Shown here: piece by piece, positions 54,908-64,000 of the stretch
Layout of the letters: each line of letters begins with the position of its first letter
Numbering within the stretch: position 1 is the stretch's first letter
DNA from: Soehngenia longivitae
GTDB lineage: Bacteria > Bacillota > Clostridia > Tissierellales > Tissierellaceae
NCBI RefSeq assembly: GCF_004684055.1
Contig: NZ_SRIB01000001.1
Location: 174,501 to 238,500 of the forward strand
DNA length: 64,000 bases
Direction: 5' to 3'
Made by a program: the position numbers and the translations under genes
Notes under the pieces: model-generated
The model's database searches: none
The model's input: only the letters and a program-made list of their open reading frames with translations
What the model was told of the DNA's origin: nothing

Positions 54908-56167
54908 ATGAAAGTTTTAGTTGTGGGAAGTGGTGGTAGAGAGCACGCAATCATAAGAAAACTATCAGATTCAGAGATAGTTGATAAAATTTATTGTGCA
55001 CCTGGGAATGGTGGAACTTTAGCACTTGCCGAAAATGTAGAGATAGATTCTTTAGACATAGATAATTTAAAAAAATTTTCTATTGACAATAGTATAGATT
55101 TAACCATAGTAGGGCCTGAAGATCCACTAGCTAAAGGAATTGTCGATGAATTTAAAGAAGAAAATTTAGTGGTATTTGGACCAGACTCTAAGTGTGCACA
55201 ACTTGAAGCAAGCAAAGACTTTTGTAAGAAATTTCTAATTGACAATGGTATTCCTACCGCGAAATATAAAACTTATTACAATTATGAAAAGGCAATAGAG
55301 GGATTGAATCAATTTAATTATCCATTGGTTATAAAGGCTGATGGGCTTTGCTTAGGGAAAGGTGTAACCATTTGTGAAAATGAGGAAGAAGCAGTCCAAA
55401 ATTTGAAGAGCATTTTTATAGATAAAGTATTTGGATCTCAAGGTGAAAAAGTAATCATAGAAGAGTATTTAGATGGAATTGAAGCTTCACTAATGTGTTT
55501 TGTATCTCACAATAAAATATATCCAATGGAAAGTGCAAAAGATTACAAGAAAATATATGACGATGATTTAGGACCAAATACCGGTGGAGTGGGGGCATAT
55601 TCGCCAAGCCCACTATTTACAGATGGATTCAAGACAATAATAGATAATAATATAATAAGAAAAATCGAAAATGGCTTCGAAAAATATGGATTTGATTATA
55701 CAGGGATACTATTTATTGGATTTATGATTTGCAATTCTACTCCTTATGTATTGGAATTTAATGTAAGATTTGGAGATCCGGAAACAGAGGTAGTATTACC
55801 CAGATTAAAATCGGATCTAGCAAAGATAATAATTGACGCAATTGAAGGCAAATTAATAGCAGAATCTTTAATATGGGATGAAAGACCATCTGTTGCTGTA
55901 GTTCTAACATCTGGAGGTTATCCAAAAGAATATGTAAAAGGATATGAAATAAGTGGAATAGAAAAGGTGGATAATGATGTATACGTGTTTCACAATGGAA
56001 CTAAAAGAATTGATGGGAAGCTTTTAACAAATGGTGGGAGAGTTTTAACAATTGGGTGTGTTGATGAAATAAGTAAAGCTATTGAAAAGGTTTATGAAGA
56101 GATTAAAAAAATTAATTTCAATAAAATGCAGTATCGAAAGGACATAGGAAAATCTTTCTTTTTGTAG
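54908..56167 (+). CDS. purD: Phosphoribosylamine-glycine ligase
   Basis: Joins glycine to phosphoribosylamine, the step right after PurF. The 419-aa ATP-grasp protein has VLVVGSGGREHAIIRKL, GPEDPLAKGIVD, PLVIKADGLCLGKGVTIC, DLGPNTGGVGAYSPSP and EFNVRFGDPETEVVLP. It starts 10 bases after purH behind AGGAGGTG and is the last pur gene here. Phosphoribosylamine is chemically unstable and is consumed by this enzyme. Confidence 0.97.
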   Translation: MKVLVVGSGGREHAIIRKLSDSEIVDKIYCAPGNGGTLALAENVEIDSLDIDNLKKFSIDNSIDLTIVGPEDPLAKGIVDEFKEENLVVFGPDSKCAQLEASKDFCKKFLIDNGIPTAKYKTYYNYEKAIEGLNQFNYPLVIKADGLCLGKGVTICENEEEAVQNLKSIFIDKVFGSQGEKVIIEEYLDGIEASLMCFVSHNKIYPMESAKDYKKIYDDDLGPNTGGVGAYSPSPLFTDGFKTIIDNNIIRKIENGFEKYGFDYTGILFIGFMICNSTPYVLEFNVRFGDPETEVVLPRLKSDLAKIIIDAIEGKLIAESLIWDERPSVAVVLTSGGYPKEYVKGYEISGIEKVDNDVYVFHNGTKRIDGKLLTNGGRVLTIGCVDEISKAIEKVYEEIKKINFNKMQYRKDIGKSFFL

Positions 56168-56250
56168 GTATTTTATATTTTAATATATTTTTTCTTTATG
56201 ATATACTTATCTTAAAGTTAAAATATAGCTTATTCTAAGGAGGAGATGGC

Positions 56251-57921
56251 TTGAAAACAGATGTTCAAATAGCACAAGAAGCTAAGATGTTGCCAATTAA
56301 AGACATAGCAAAAGATTTAGGAATATCAGAAGATGAAATCATTAATTATGGCAAATACAAAGCAAAGATTTCATTAGATGTGTATAAAAGATTAAAAGAC
56401 AAAAAAGATGGTAAACTTGTATTAGTTACAGCTATAAACCCGACTCCTGCAGGGGAAGGTAAGACTACAACTAACATCGGCTTGTCAATGGCGTTAAATA
56501 AAATAGGGAAAACTTCTATTTCAACACTTAGAGAGCCTTCACTCGGACCTAGTTTTGGAGTAAAAGGTGGAGCTGCAGGTGGGGGATATTCACAAGTAGT
56601 TCCTATGGAAGATATAAATCTTCATTTTACAGGAGATTTTCATGCTATTACATCTGCTCACAATTTGATTTCAGCTTTACTTGATAATCATATACAACAA
56701 GGGAATGAATTGGGCATAGATCCTAGAAGAATTGTATGGAAAAGAGTTATGGACATGAATGACAGAGCCCTAAGGCATATTGTTATAGGGTTAGGTGGCA
56801 AACCAAATGGCATGCCTAGAGAAGACGGATTTGACATTACCGTTGCATCTGAGATAATGGCTATTTTCTGTCTTTCTGAAAGCCTTGAAGATTTAAAAGA
56901 AAGAGTGGCAAATATAATAGTAGCTTACAAATTTGATGGCTCACCTGTATTTGTCAAAGACTTGAAAGCACAAGGAGCAGTAGCACTTTTGATGAAAGAT
57001 GCAGTAGCACCTAATTTAGTGCAAACGTTAGAGAACACTCCTGCAATAATTCATGGAGGACCATTTGCCAATATTGCTCATGGAAGTAATTCAATATTAG
57101 CAACCAAATTGGCATTAAAACTATGTGACTATACAGTGACAGAAGCAGGATTTGGCGCAGATTTAGGAGCAGAGAAATTCTTTGATATTACATCTAGATT
57201 TGGCGGATTCAATCCAGATGCTGCAGTTGTAGTTGCTACAGTGAGAGCTTTAAAGCATCACGGTGGTGCTAAAAAAGATGAATATGGAGTAGAAAATTTC
57301 GATTATTTAAGTAAGGGTTTTGAAAACCTTGAAAAGCACATAGAAAATTTGAAAAAATTTGGTGTTCCAGCAATTGTCGCTATAAATCAATTCCCTACAG
57401 ATACTAAAGCAGAGCTTGACTTTGTAATAAATAGATGCAATGAATTAGGGGCAGAAGCAGTATTATCTGAAGTGTGGGCAAAAGGTGGAGAAGGTGGAAT
57501 AGAGTTAGCAAAGAAAGTTGTAGAAGTTGTAGAAAAGAATGAGGCTGATTTTAGATTTTTATATGATATTAACGAAACGATAAAAGAAAAAATCGAAAAG
57601 ATTGCTGTTGAAGTTTATGGTGCAGACGGAGTAGAGTTTACTTCTCAAGCCATGAAGCAGATTAAAGACATAGAAAAACTCGGATTGGATAAAATGCCAA
57701 TATGCATGGCAAAAACTCAATACTCTTTATCCGATGATCCTACTTTGTTGGGTAGACCTAAAAATTTCAAAATCACTGTAAAAGAGGTAAAGATTTCCAA
57801 TGGAGCTAAATTTTTAGTTGCTTTAACAGGAGATATAATGACTATGCCAGGACTTCCTAAAGTGCCTGCAGCAAATAGCATTGACATATTGGAAAATGGA
57901 GAAATAGTAGGATTGTTTTAA
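56251..57921 (+). CDS. fhs: Formate-tetrahydrofolate ligase
   Basis: Makes 10-formyl-tetrahydrofolate from formate, THF and ATP; it supplies PurN and PurH and links to one-carbon fermentation. The 556-aa length is typical. Marks are [20 protein letters not shown] (P-loop, about residue 65), [43 protein letters not shown] and [13 protein letters not shown]. It starts with a TTG behind AAGGAGGAG. It has its own leader after purD and a terminator after it. Confidence 0.97.
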   Translation: MKTDVQIAQEAKMLPIKDIAKDLGISEDEIINYGKYKAKISLDVYKRLKDKKDGKLVLVTAINPTPAGEGKTTTNIGLSMALNKIGKTSISTLREPSLGPSFGVKGGAAGGGYSQVVPMEDINLHFTGDFHAITSAHNLISALLDNHIQQGNELGIDPRRIVWKRVMDMNDRALRHIVIGLGGKPNGMPREDGFDITVASEIMAIFCLSESLEDLKERVANIIVAYKFDGSPVFVKDLKAQGAVALLMKDAVAPNLVQTLENTPAIIHGGPFANIAHGSNSILATKLALKLCDYTVTEAGFGADLGAEKFFDITSRFGGFNPDAAVVVATVRALKHHGGAKKDEYGVENFDYLSKGFENLEKHIENLKKFGVPAIVAINQFPTDTKAELDFVINRCNELGAEAVLSEVWAKGGEGGIELAKKVVEVVEKNEADFRFLYDINETIKEKIEKIAVEVYGADGVEFTSQAMKQIKDIEKLGLDKMPICMAKTQYSLSDDPTLLGRPKNFKITVKEVKISNGAKFLVALTGDIMTMPGLPKVPAANSIDILENGEIVGLF

Positions 57922-57922
57922 G

Positions 57923-57944
57923 GCTGGATTTTTTCCAGCTTTTT
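57923..57944 (+). terminator. Terminator after fhs
   Basis: Stem GCTGGA and TCCAGC with a T loop, followed by TTTTTATTT. A short AT-repeat (TA)n follows at about 57968-57986. Confidence 0.85.
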
Positions 57945-58010
57945 ATTTACTTTTTCGCTTTTATACTGTAATATATATATATATATTAATAAATAAAAGG
58001 AGGACAAGAA

Positions 58011-58316
58011 ATGGCATATAATTCAAAGATAAAAAGTAAGCAAGCAGACGAGTTGTTTAAAGCTATATTATTGTTAGAGGATTTAGATGAATGCTATAGA
58101 TTTTTTGAAGACATTTGCACGATTAAAGAAATACAAGCAATTGCTCAAAGATTCGAAGTAGCAAAGTTACTATTAGCCAAAAAGACTTACAACGAGATAG
58201 AAGAAGAAACAGGTGCTTCCACAGCAACTATAAGCAGAATAAATAGATCTTTAAACTACGGTGCAGATGGTTATAAAATTGTATTTGAGAGAATGGGTCT
58301 TATAGATAAAAGATAA
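58011..58316 (+). CDS. YerC/YecD-type TrpR-superfamily regulator
   Basis: A 101-aa helical DNA-binding protein of the TrpR-like YerC/YecD family. The helix-turn-helix is in KEIQAIAQRFEVAKLLLAKKTYNEIEEETGASTATISRINRSLNYG (about residues 40-85). The family occurs widely in Firmicutes and is not a tryptophan repressor. It starts behind AAGGAGG. The target genes are unknown. Confidence 0.9.
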   Translation: MAYNSKIKSKQADELFKAILLLEDLDECYRFFEDICTIKEIQAIAQRFEVAKLLLAKKTYNEIEEETGASTATISRINRSLNYGADGYKIVFERMGLIDKR

Positions 58317-58330
58317 TTTATAGTTTTATA

Positions 58331-59143
58331 CTAAGGTATAAAAGAATCAAAAATTATTGAATCAAAGAAATTTATATTATTATTGAAAGTTTCTTCTGAT
58401 TTTATAGTGAATCCTATACAATAAATTTTATATAAATATTTATTGATAAGAAAAGATAAATTTTTTTTAAACCTAAAATCATATGCTATAAAATCTGGTT
58501 TTGACAAAAAATTTAGAAGTAAATTGGAGAGTAGAAAATCTATGATAGAATATTCTTTCCCTCTAATTAAACTTGATGACAATTGACCTCTTATATAAAG
58601 AGGTCTGTTTTCTTTTATCCATCTTAAAACTATAGGATTAAAAGATTCAATCATAAATTTACCATTATATTTGTCTAAGATCTCTACAATATAAAATAAA
58701 TCATTCATTTTACTGATACTGTTTTTCTTTATTTCTATTATCAGTGGGACTTTATCATTAACTATTGATAAAACTTCAGATAATGAAGAAATATATTCTT
58801 CGGAATTCAATAATTTTATTTTTTTTAACTCTACAAAAGTAATTTCGTTTATTTCTTTATTCACTCCTGTAACTCGTAAAAGGTTTTTATCATGAATTAT
58901 TACTGGAATGTTGTCTTTGGTAAGTCGTACATCACATTCAATACCATAGTTTAAAACAATTGCTCTATTAAAAGCATCAATAGTATTTTCTACATTATTT
59001 TTACTGTTATCATGTATGCCTCTATGAGCATATAGATAATTCATATAATAGGTTAAATCTTTTCTATTGAATATCTTTGGTGAAATTAAATATAAATATA
59101 ATATAATAATTAAAATGAAATAAATTATAAAATTCCTCTCCAA
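58331..59143 (-). CDS. Glycerophosphodiester phosphodiesterase family protein
   Basis: Hydrolyses glycerophosphodiesters released from phospholipids. The 270-aa protein has one N-terminal membrane anchor (IIYFILIIILYLYLI) and then the GDPD domain. That carries the catalytic AHRGIHDN (about residues 40-47), NTIDAFNRAI, the metal pair ECDVRLTKDNIPVIIHD, EIKKN and ESFNP. The start is uncertain: a TTG at 59143 opens the frame, but the only good site (GGAGAGG) lies just inside it, hinting at a rare downstream start codon. It converges with yerC across 14 bases. Confidence 0.85.
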   Translation of the reverse strand: MERNFIIYFILIIILYLYLISPKIFNRKDLTYYMNYLYAHRGIHDNSKNNVENTIDAFNRAIVLNYGIECDVRLTKDNIPVIIHDKNLLRVTGVNKEINEITFVELKKIKLLNSEEYISSLSEVLSIVNDKVPLIIEIKKNSISKMNDLFYIVEILDKYNGKFMIESFNPIVLRWIKENRPLYIRGQLSSSLIRGKEYSIIDFLLSNLLLNFLSKPDFIAYDFRFKKNLSFLINKYLYKIYCIGFTIKSEETFNNNINFFDSIIFDSFIP

Positions 59144-59188
59144 TCTTTAATTTACATTATATTTGTTATATACCCATAGATAAGCAGA

Positions 59189-59217
59189 TTGACAATATAA
59201 TATTGCAGTAATAAAAT
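59189..59217 (+). promoter_or_regulatory. Promoter of the glutamine synthetase-like gene
   Basis: TTGACA (59189-59194) and TAAAAT (59212-59217) with a 17-base spacer, about 30 bases before the start codon. No glutamine riboswitch or GlnR-type repeat was recognised here. Confidence 0.7.
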
Positions 59218-59248
59218 AAAAAAATAATTTATATTAGGAGATGATTAA

Positions 59249-61150
59249 ATGAGCTTAGATATGTGTTATTTTATAAAACCTGAACAACATAATAAAAAGG
59301 ATCTAATTAGGATACTCGAGAAAAATACTCAAATTAAATTTGTATCATTAGCTGGAGTGGATTTAGTTGGGCATGAAACAGATGAAAAGATACCTATAAA
59401 ACTATTTTTAGAAAATATAGATGATTTTCTAGAAAAAACTGCAGTACAAACTGATGGATCTTCAGTTTATTTACCTGAGATAGCAACCCTAAATGATGCT
59501 AAGATTGATATGAAAGTTGATTTAGATGTTAACTGGTTTGTAGATTATAATTATGATAATCTAGATGAATCTTCAAAACTACCTGTAGGGACACTGAAGA
59601 TTCCTGTTTTTTTATATCACAACAACATTGCTGTTGATTCAAGACATATATTGAATATGGCAGTTTCATACTTTGAAAAAGAAATATTAAGATTAATAGA
59701 AAACCACAAAGAGCAATTTAGAGACTATGGGATAGAGTTTGAGGATATAGATAAAATAATGATAACATCTGCTACTGAGCTAGAGTTCTGGGTTAAAACA
59801 CCTGACTACGAAAGGGAATTAGAAGAACTTACCAGTTCTCAAGAGTTACATGAACAGTATTGGGCAAAGACAAGAGCAGAAGTGAGAACTGCACTTGAAA
59901 ATACATTGCTAGAAATGGAAAAGTATGGATTTAATCCAGAGATGGGGCATAAAGAGGTCGGGGGTGTAAAAGCTAAATTAAATCAAGATGGTTCATTATC
60001 TGGAATCATGGAGCAACTAGAGATTGATTGGAAATATGATGATGCACTTCAAACGGCAGATAATGAAATGTTTATTAAGAATATAATCAGAGAAATTTTT
60101 AGACAAAATGGAATGGATGTAACATTTCTAGCAAAACCAATTCAAGGGGTAGCAGGAAGTGGAGAACATACACACTTTGGAGTTGTAGTAAAATTAAAAA
60201 ATGGTAAAAACGTAAATTTATTTTCGCCTGTAAAAAAACATTTTTTAAGCAAAATTGGGTACGGAGCACTTATGGGGGTATTAAAAAACTACGAAATAAT
60301 AAATCCATTTATAACTTCTTCCAATGAAGCTTTTAAAAGACTTAAAAAAGGATTTGAAGCTCCAATATGCATTGCAACTTCACTTGGGAGTGATTTTGAT
60401 ACACCTTCAAGAAATAGAACTATACTAATAGGATTAATAAGAGATAATGAAAATCCATTAGCTACTCATTTTGAACTGAGAAGTCCAAATCCTCACACAA
60501 ACACATATCTATGTATAGCTAGTGTTTTGATGAGCATGATTGATGGTATAGACTACGCTCTATCTAACGATATCGACGAAGACAATTTATTAAGAGAACT
60601 ATCTAAAGAATACGGTGAAGAATATAATTATTTAGAAAAATATAGGGTATATAGAACAGAGAATAATATATTTGATGATTATTCAGATGAAGAAAGAGAA
60701 AAAATGTTTGGAAAAGTTCCATTTAATGTTTTTGAAAACGTAAAATATTTCAATGAACAAAAAGAAAAATTGAGTGTTTTATATAAAGGAGAGGTATTCA
60801 CCCCTAAAATTATTGAGAGCTATACGATAGCTATTATTGACAAATGGTTAACTGAAATTGAATATAGAATTATACCCAATTTCATAAAAGAAATTAGAAA
60901 TTATAAATTACTTCATAATTTAGATTCATCAAACGAACTTGATATAATAAACTGGGCGAAAATAGAAAGATTAAGAAATGAGCTTATGAAAGATAATTCA
61001 AATGTAAACAGTCTATTTACACAGATAAAAAAAGCAATATCTGAAAGAAATTTAGAAAAAGTATCAGAGTTACAAAAAGAGATTTATCAAAAAATGGATT
61101 GTTTACAAGAACTTTATAGCAGATATAAGTTGAATTTATTAGATATTTAA
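59249..61150 (+). CDS. Large glutamine synthetase family protein
   Basis: A 633-aa member of the glutamine synthetase superfamily; the C-terminus is about 170 aa longer than in GlnA type I. Catalytic blocks are intact. The N-terminal TDGSSV is present. SATELEFW carries metal Glu177, EMGHKEVGGVKAKL supplies the metal and glutamate site, and VAGSGEHTHFG has His307. EAFKRLKKGFEAPICI and SRNRTILIG give ATP/phosphate contacts, and HFELRSPNPHTNTYLCIA includes the second Glu. The last 150 residues are helical and coiled-coil-like (KAISERNLEKVSELQKEIYQK). Glutamine formation from glutamate and ammonia is probable, which would make the glutamine the purine enzymes apparently no longer use. It has its own promoter. 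Confidence 0.86.
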   Translation: MSLDMCYFIKPEQHNKKDLIRILEKNTQIKFVSLAGVDLVGHETDEKIPIKLFLENIDDFLEKTAVQTDGSSVYLPEIATLNDAKIDMKVDLDVNWFVDYNYDNLDESSKLPVGTLKIPVFLYHNNIAVDSRHILNMAVSYFEKEILRLIENHKEQFRDYGIEFEDIDKIMITSATELEFWVKTPDYERELEELTSSQELHEQYWAKTRAEVRTALENTLLEMEKYGFNPEMGHKEVGGVKAKLNQDGSLSGIMEQLEIDWKYDDALQTADNEMFIKNIIREIFRQNGMDVTFLAKPIQGVAGSGEHTHFGVVVKLKNGKNVNLFSPVKKHFLSKIGYGALMGVLKNYEIINPFITSSNEAFKRLKKGFEAPICIATSLGSDFDTPSRNRTILIGLIRDNENPLATHFELRSPNPHTNTYLCIASVLMSMIDGIDYALSNDIDEDNLLRELSKEYGEEYNYLEKYRVYRTENNIFDDYSDEEREKMFGKVPFNVFENVKYFNEQKEKLSVLYKGEVFTPKIIESYTIAIIDKWLTEIEYRIIPNFIKEIRNYKLLHNLDSSNELDIINWAKIERLRNELMKDNSNVNSLFTQIKKAISERNLEKVSELQKEIYQKMDCLQELYSRYKLNLLDI

Positions 61151-61185
61151 ACTTTATTGTTTTGAATGAGAGGGTTTTAATCCTC

Positions 61186-62088
61186 TCATTCTGTACTTAT
61201 CATATTTTTACCGTTTTTTTTAGCTTTAAGTAGCTCTATATCTGCTTTTTCAATTGCTTTTCGATAATCATCTAAAACTTCATCCAACTCTATTTCATAA
61301 ACTCCAAAGCTAGCGGTTATATTAATCACTTTATCTTTATAAAATATTACTTTTTTTTCAAGAGCATTTCTTATTCTGTCTGCTACTTTATAGGCATTCA
61401 AAGCATCTGTATTATTTAATACAATAATAAACTCATCTCCGCCGAATCTAGCAATCCAATCATCTTCTCTTATGCACATCTTTGCTAAATTAGTAAACGT
61501 TTTAAGTGCCTCATCACCTGCAAGATGGCCATAAGTATCATTTATGTCTTTAAAATTATCTAAATCAGCCATGATTATTGAAATTGTAGAATTATTTACA
61601 GCAGATTTATAAATATCAGCAGGTAACTTGGTTTCCAAATAATATCGATTATTTGCACCAGTGACTAAATCAACAGACATTGAATTGGGGGTATTTGATA
61701 ATTGATTATTTAATTCTAGATTTAAATTGTTTTCTACATCTTGTAGTGTTAGGGAATTGGAAGAGTTTTTAATGAATTCTAAAATTAATTTTTCGTTATT
61801 CACATATATTGGCACAGCCATAACAATATAGGTATCTTCACCTTTCCCTTCAATTTTGATGCTTGTGTTTTCTGTATTATATGCTTTCATTGAAACGCAA
61901 TTCTTGCATATTTTATTTCTATTCCAATAGGTATAACATGGAAAATCTTCTAATACAAGTTCATAACTGCTTGATTTGAAATCATATATCTTTTTTGTTA
62001 CTGGATGGATAATCCTTATAGCGTCATATATATTAGACAATGTATCAATTGTATTCATTAAAGAATCTATGCTTAAAAGCTTTACCAA
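61186..62088 (-). CDS. Diguanylate cyclase with N-terminal Cys-containing PAS-like sensor
   Basis: Makes cyclic di-GMP. The 300-aa protein is soluble. Residues 1-120 resemble a PAS domain with three cysteines, Cys51, Cys61 and Cys64 (C-x9-C-x2-C), that could bind a metal or cluster. The GGDEF domain spans about 140-300, with TGANNRYYLE, ADLDNFKDINDTYGH and intact GGDEF at 216-220. The inhibitory site RxxD (REDD) lies five residues before it. The start is a TTG with GGGGGAG seven bases upstream. It is flanked by a convergent glutamine synthetase gene and divergent pcrA. Confidence 0.92.
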   Translation of the reverse strand: MVKLLSIDSLMNTIDTLSNIYDAIRIIHPVTKKIYDFKSSSYELVLEDFPCYTYWNRNKICKNCVSMKAYNTENTSIKIEGKGEDTYIVMAVPIYVNNEKLILEFIKNSSNSLTLQDVENNLNLELNNQLSNTPNSMSVDLVTGANNRYYLETKLPADIYKSAVNNSTISIIMADLDNFKDINDTYGHLAGDEALKTFTNLAKMCIREDDWIARFGGDEFIIVLNNTDALNAYKVADRIRNALEKKVIFYKDKVINITASFGVYEIELDEVLDDYRKAIEKADIELLKAKKNGKNMISTE

Positions 62089-62256
62089 GCGAATCTCCCC
62101 CTATTAGTAGAATTATACTAGATAGTTGTAATGACTGCAATAATAATATTATTATTATTATTGAGAGTTATTAAAAATTTCTTCAATTAACTTTCATTGG
62201 AAATTAAACCAATAATGCTATATAATTATTGATAGATTAGTTAGGATGGTGAAATG

Positions 62257-64000
62257 ATGAATTATTTAGAAGGACTTAATGATAGGCAGAAAGAAGCTGT
62301 TTTATATAATGAAGGGCCATTGCTCATCATGGCAGGCGCAGGAAGTGGCAAGACGAAAGTTGTGACTCATAAAATTGCATATATAATTGATAAAAATCTT
62401 GCAAAACCATCTGAAATTTTAGCTATTACATTTACGAACAAAGCTGCAACAGAGATGAGTGAAAGGGTTGAAAAATTAATTAATGTTGATACACCTTCCA
62501 TGTGGATAGGGACTTTTCATGCTATATGCGTGAGAATACTTAGAAGAGATATAGACAAATTAGGATACTCGACAAATTTCACTATTTATGACAGAGATGA
62601 CCAAATCACTCTTATTAAAGAATGCATGAGGGAACTTAATTTAAGCAAAGAAACATATAAAGAGAGCTCAATATTAGCGAAGATAAGCAGTCTCAAAAAT
62701 TCAGGAATTACACCTGATGAATATATAAATGAAAATTATAAAGACTTTAGAGAGAGAAACATAGGGGAAACTTTTGCATTGTATCAAAAGAAATTAAAGG
62801 AATATAATTCCCTTGATTTTGATGATTTATTGATTAAGACGGTGGATTTATTAAATGAAAATATAAACATAAGAAAATACTATCAGAACAAATTTAAATA
62901 TATTTTTGTAGATGAATATCAAGACACAAACAAAATTCAATATATGTTTGTTAGATTATTAACCACAAATGAAAACAAGATTTGTGTAGTTGGAGATTCT
63001 GACCAAGCGATTTATTCTTGGAGAAATGCGGATATATCAAATATTCTTGATTTTGAGAAAGACTTTGATGGGGCAAAAGTAATACTCTTAGAGCAGAACT
63101 ACAGATCCACAAAAAAAATATTGAAAGTAGCTAATGAAGTCATAAAAAACAATAATTATAGAAAACACAAAGATCTTTGGACCGACAAAATTGATGGAGA
63201 AAGTGTTACTTATGCTGAACTGGAGTATTCAGAAGATGAAGCTTATTTTGTGGCAAATAAAATTCATAACTTGTTGTACAAAGGATATAGACTCAAAGAT
63301 ATAGCTATTTTATACCGTACAAATGTACAATCAAGGCCATTTGAAGAAGCATTTATGTCAGAGGAAATACCCTATAAAGTAGTTGGTGGACTAAAATTCT
63401 ATGATAGAAAAGAAATAAAAGACATAGTTTCATATCTTAAATTTATTCAAAACCCAAATGACAATATCTCATTGAAGCGGATTATAAATGTTCCAAAGAG
63501 AGGAATTGGAGATTCTACCATAAAAACTATAGAAGAACTATCTAATAAACGAAATGAATCAATATATGAAACAATGTTAGATAAAAATTTAATCGATGAT
63601 AATTTAACCAAAAGGGCTGCAAATAGTATTGATTATTTTATGCAGCAAATAAATTTATTAATTGCTAAAAAAGAACTGTTTGGAATAAAAGATTTTTTAG
63701 AAGAAGTGATAAATTCTACAGGTTATATAGAAGAACTCGAAAAAGAAAATACAATTGAAGCTAAAACTCGTATTGAAAACATAAAGGATTTTCTATCAGT
63801 TGCAGTTAATTTTGAAAACAAGAACCCAGAAGGCAAACTAGAAGATTTTTTAGCTTCTGTGTCGTTATTATCAGATGTAGATAAGACAAATGATCAAGAA
63901 AATGCTGTATCTTTGATGACGGTACATAGTGCGAAAGGGCTGGAATTCAAAGTGGTATTTTTAGTGGGAATGGAGGAAGGATTGTTTCCTATATCCAGAA
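62257..64000 (+). CDS. pcrA: ATP-dependent DNA helicase PcrA/UvrD (3'-truncated)
   Basis: Superfamily 1A helicase for repair and replication restart. About 580 residues are inside the window and the frame runs off the right edge. The ATG at 62257 is spaced well behind GGATGGTGA; the ATG at 62254 is the alternative. Motifs in order: LNDRQKEAV (Q motif), MAGAGSGKTKV (Walker A, about residues 26-36), ITFTNKAATEM, FVDEYQDTN (II), VVGDSDQAIYSWRNA (III), LEQNYRST (IV) and SLMTVHSAKGLEF (V). The region before it (62100-62250) holds an AAT/ATT microsatellite and no other gene. Confidence 0.95.
   Translation, partial: MNYLEGLNDRQKEAVLYNEGPLLIMAGAGSGKTKVVTHKIAYIIDKNLAKPSEILAITFTNKAATEMSERVEKLINVDTPSMWIGTFHAICVRILRRDIDKLGYSTNFTIYDRDDQITLIKECMRELNLSKETYKESSILAKISSLKNSGITPDEYINENYKDFRERNIGETFALYQKKLKEYNSLDFDDLLIKTVDLLNENINIRKYYQNKFKYIFVDEYQDTNKIQYMFVRLLTTNENKICVVGDSDQAIYSWRNADISNILDFEKDFDGAKVILLEQNYRSTKKILKVANEVIKNNNYRKHKDLWTDKIDGESVTYAELEYSEDEAYFVANKIHNLLYKGYRLKDIAILYRTNVQSRPFEEAFMSEEIPYKVVGGLKFYDRKEIKDIVSYLKFIQNPNDNISLKRIINVPKRGIGDSTIKTIEELSNKRNESIYETMLDKNLIDDNLTKRAANSIDYFMQQINLLIAKKELFGIKDFLEEVINSTGYIEELEKENTIEAKTRIENIKDFLSVAVNFENKNPEGKLEDFLASVSLLSDVDKTNDQENAVSLMTVHSAKGLEFKVVFLVGMEEGLFPISR

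Noticed and set aside
57966-57987. AT dinucleotide run as a functional repeat
   Set aside because: A short TA repeat in AT-rich intergenic DNA between a terminator and a ribosome-binding site; no further structure.
58011-58316. Tryptophan repressor TrpR
   Set aside because: Sequence matches the YerC/YecD subgroup of Firmicutes and there are no tryptophan genes nearby.
62138-62165. AAT/ATT repeat before pcrA as an origin or CRISPR-like element
   Set aside because: It is a simple trinucleotide microsatellite with no spacers, DnaA boxes or conserved repeats.

Overview
The window is about 64 kb of AT-rich, gene-dense bacterial chromosome. Shine-Dalgarno sites are strong, and GTG and TTG starts are common. 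The gene families point to a low-GC anaerobic Firmicute of the Clostridia/Tissierellia type: NAD-type glutamate dehydrogenase, a 2-hydroxyacyl-CoA dehydratase activase pair, an OGG1-like glycosylase, Rex, a LytS/LytT system, an ArsP-like permease, a clostridial-type large FGAM synthetase and formate-tetrahydrofolate ligase. The gene set fits an amino-acid- and peptide-fermenting, ammonia-rich lifestyle. I see no tRNA, rRNA, CRISPR array, insertion sequence or prophage.

Layout. 1-6.2 kb: a peptide/beta-aspartyl-dipeptide module (end of an oligopeptide ABC importer, cyanophycinase-like peptidase, sigma-54 activator, M14-like deacylase, isoaspartyl dipeptidase). 6.2-9.3 kb: phospholipid acyl supply (DegV/FakB, FakA, PlsY). 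9.3-11.4 kb: an MFS transporter, then an FMN riboswitch with terminator in front of the riboflavin importer ribU. 11.5-16.0 kb: tsaE-tsaB-rimI-tsaD (tRNA t6A synthesis) converging on an ABC-F gene. 16.1-20.8 kb: LytS/LytT pair, an unknown small gene and a CstA-family carrier, a layout like known pyruvate-sensing/uptake systems. 20.9-28.8 kb: rex, glutamate dehydrogenase, ogg, a DUF554 protein, groES-groEL behind a perfect CIRCE operator, an ArsR regulator and guaB. 28.9-38.7 kb: the activase pair, a CadC/CadA-type metal efflux unit with operator, a lipoprotein, an ArsP-like permease and a CxxC thioredoxin-like protein. 38.9-43.9 kb: a BmpA/Nup-type nucleoside ABC importer. 44.9-56.2 kb: a de novo purine operon purC-L-E-F-M-N-H-D, followed by fhs. 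58-64 kb: a YerC-like regulator, GDPD, a large glutamine synthetase, a diguanylate cyclase and the start of pcrA.

The most striking result is in the purine operon. Both glutamine amidotransferases appear to have lost their glutaminase function while the synthetase halves are intact. PurF begins Met-Ser-Gly where the family has the Cys nucleophile, and its glutamine-pocket residues are changed. The C-terminal class-I glutaminase domain of PurL has Gly, Ser and Asp where the Cys-His-Glu triad belongs. I infer a pathway that takes free ammonia instead of glutamine. The same operon carries two ykkC-family, PRPP-type riboswitches. The first sits behind a guanine aptamer in front of purC; the second lies inside the operon in front of purL.
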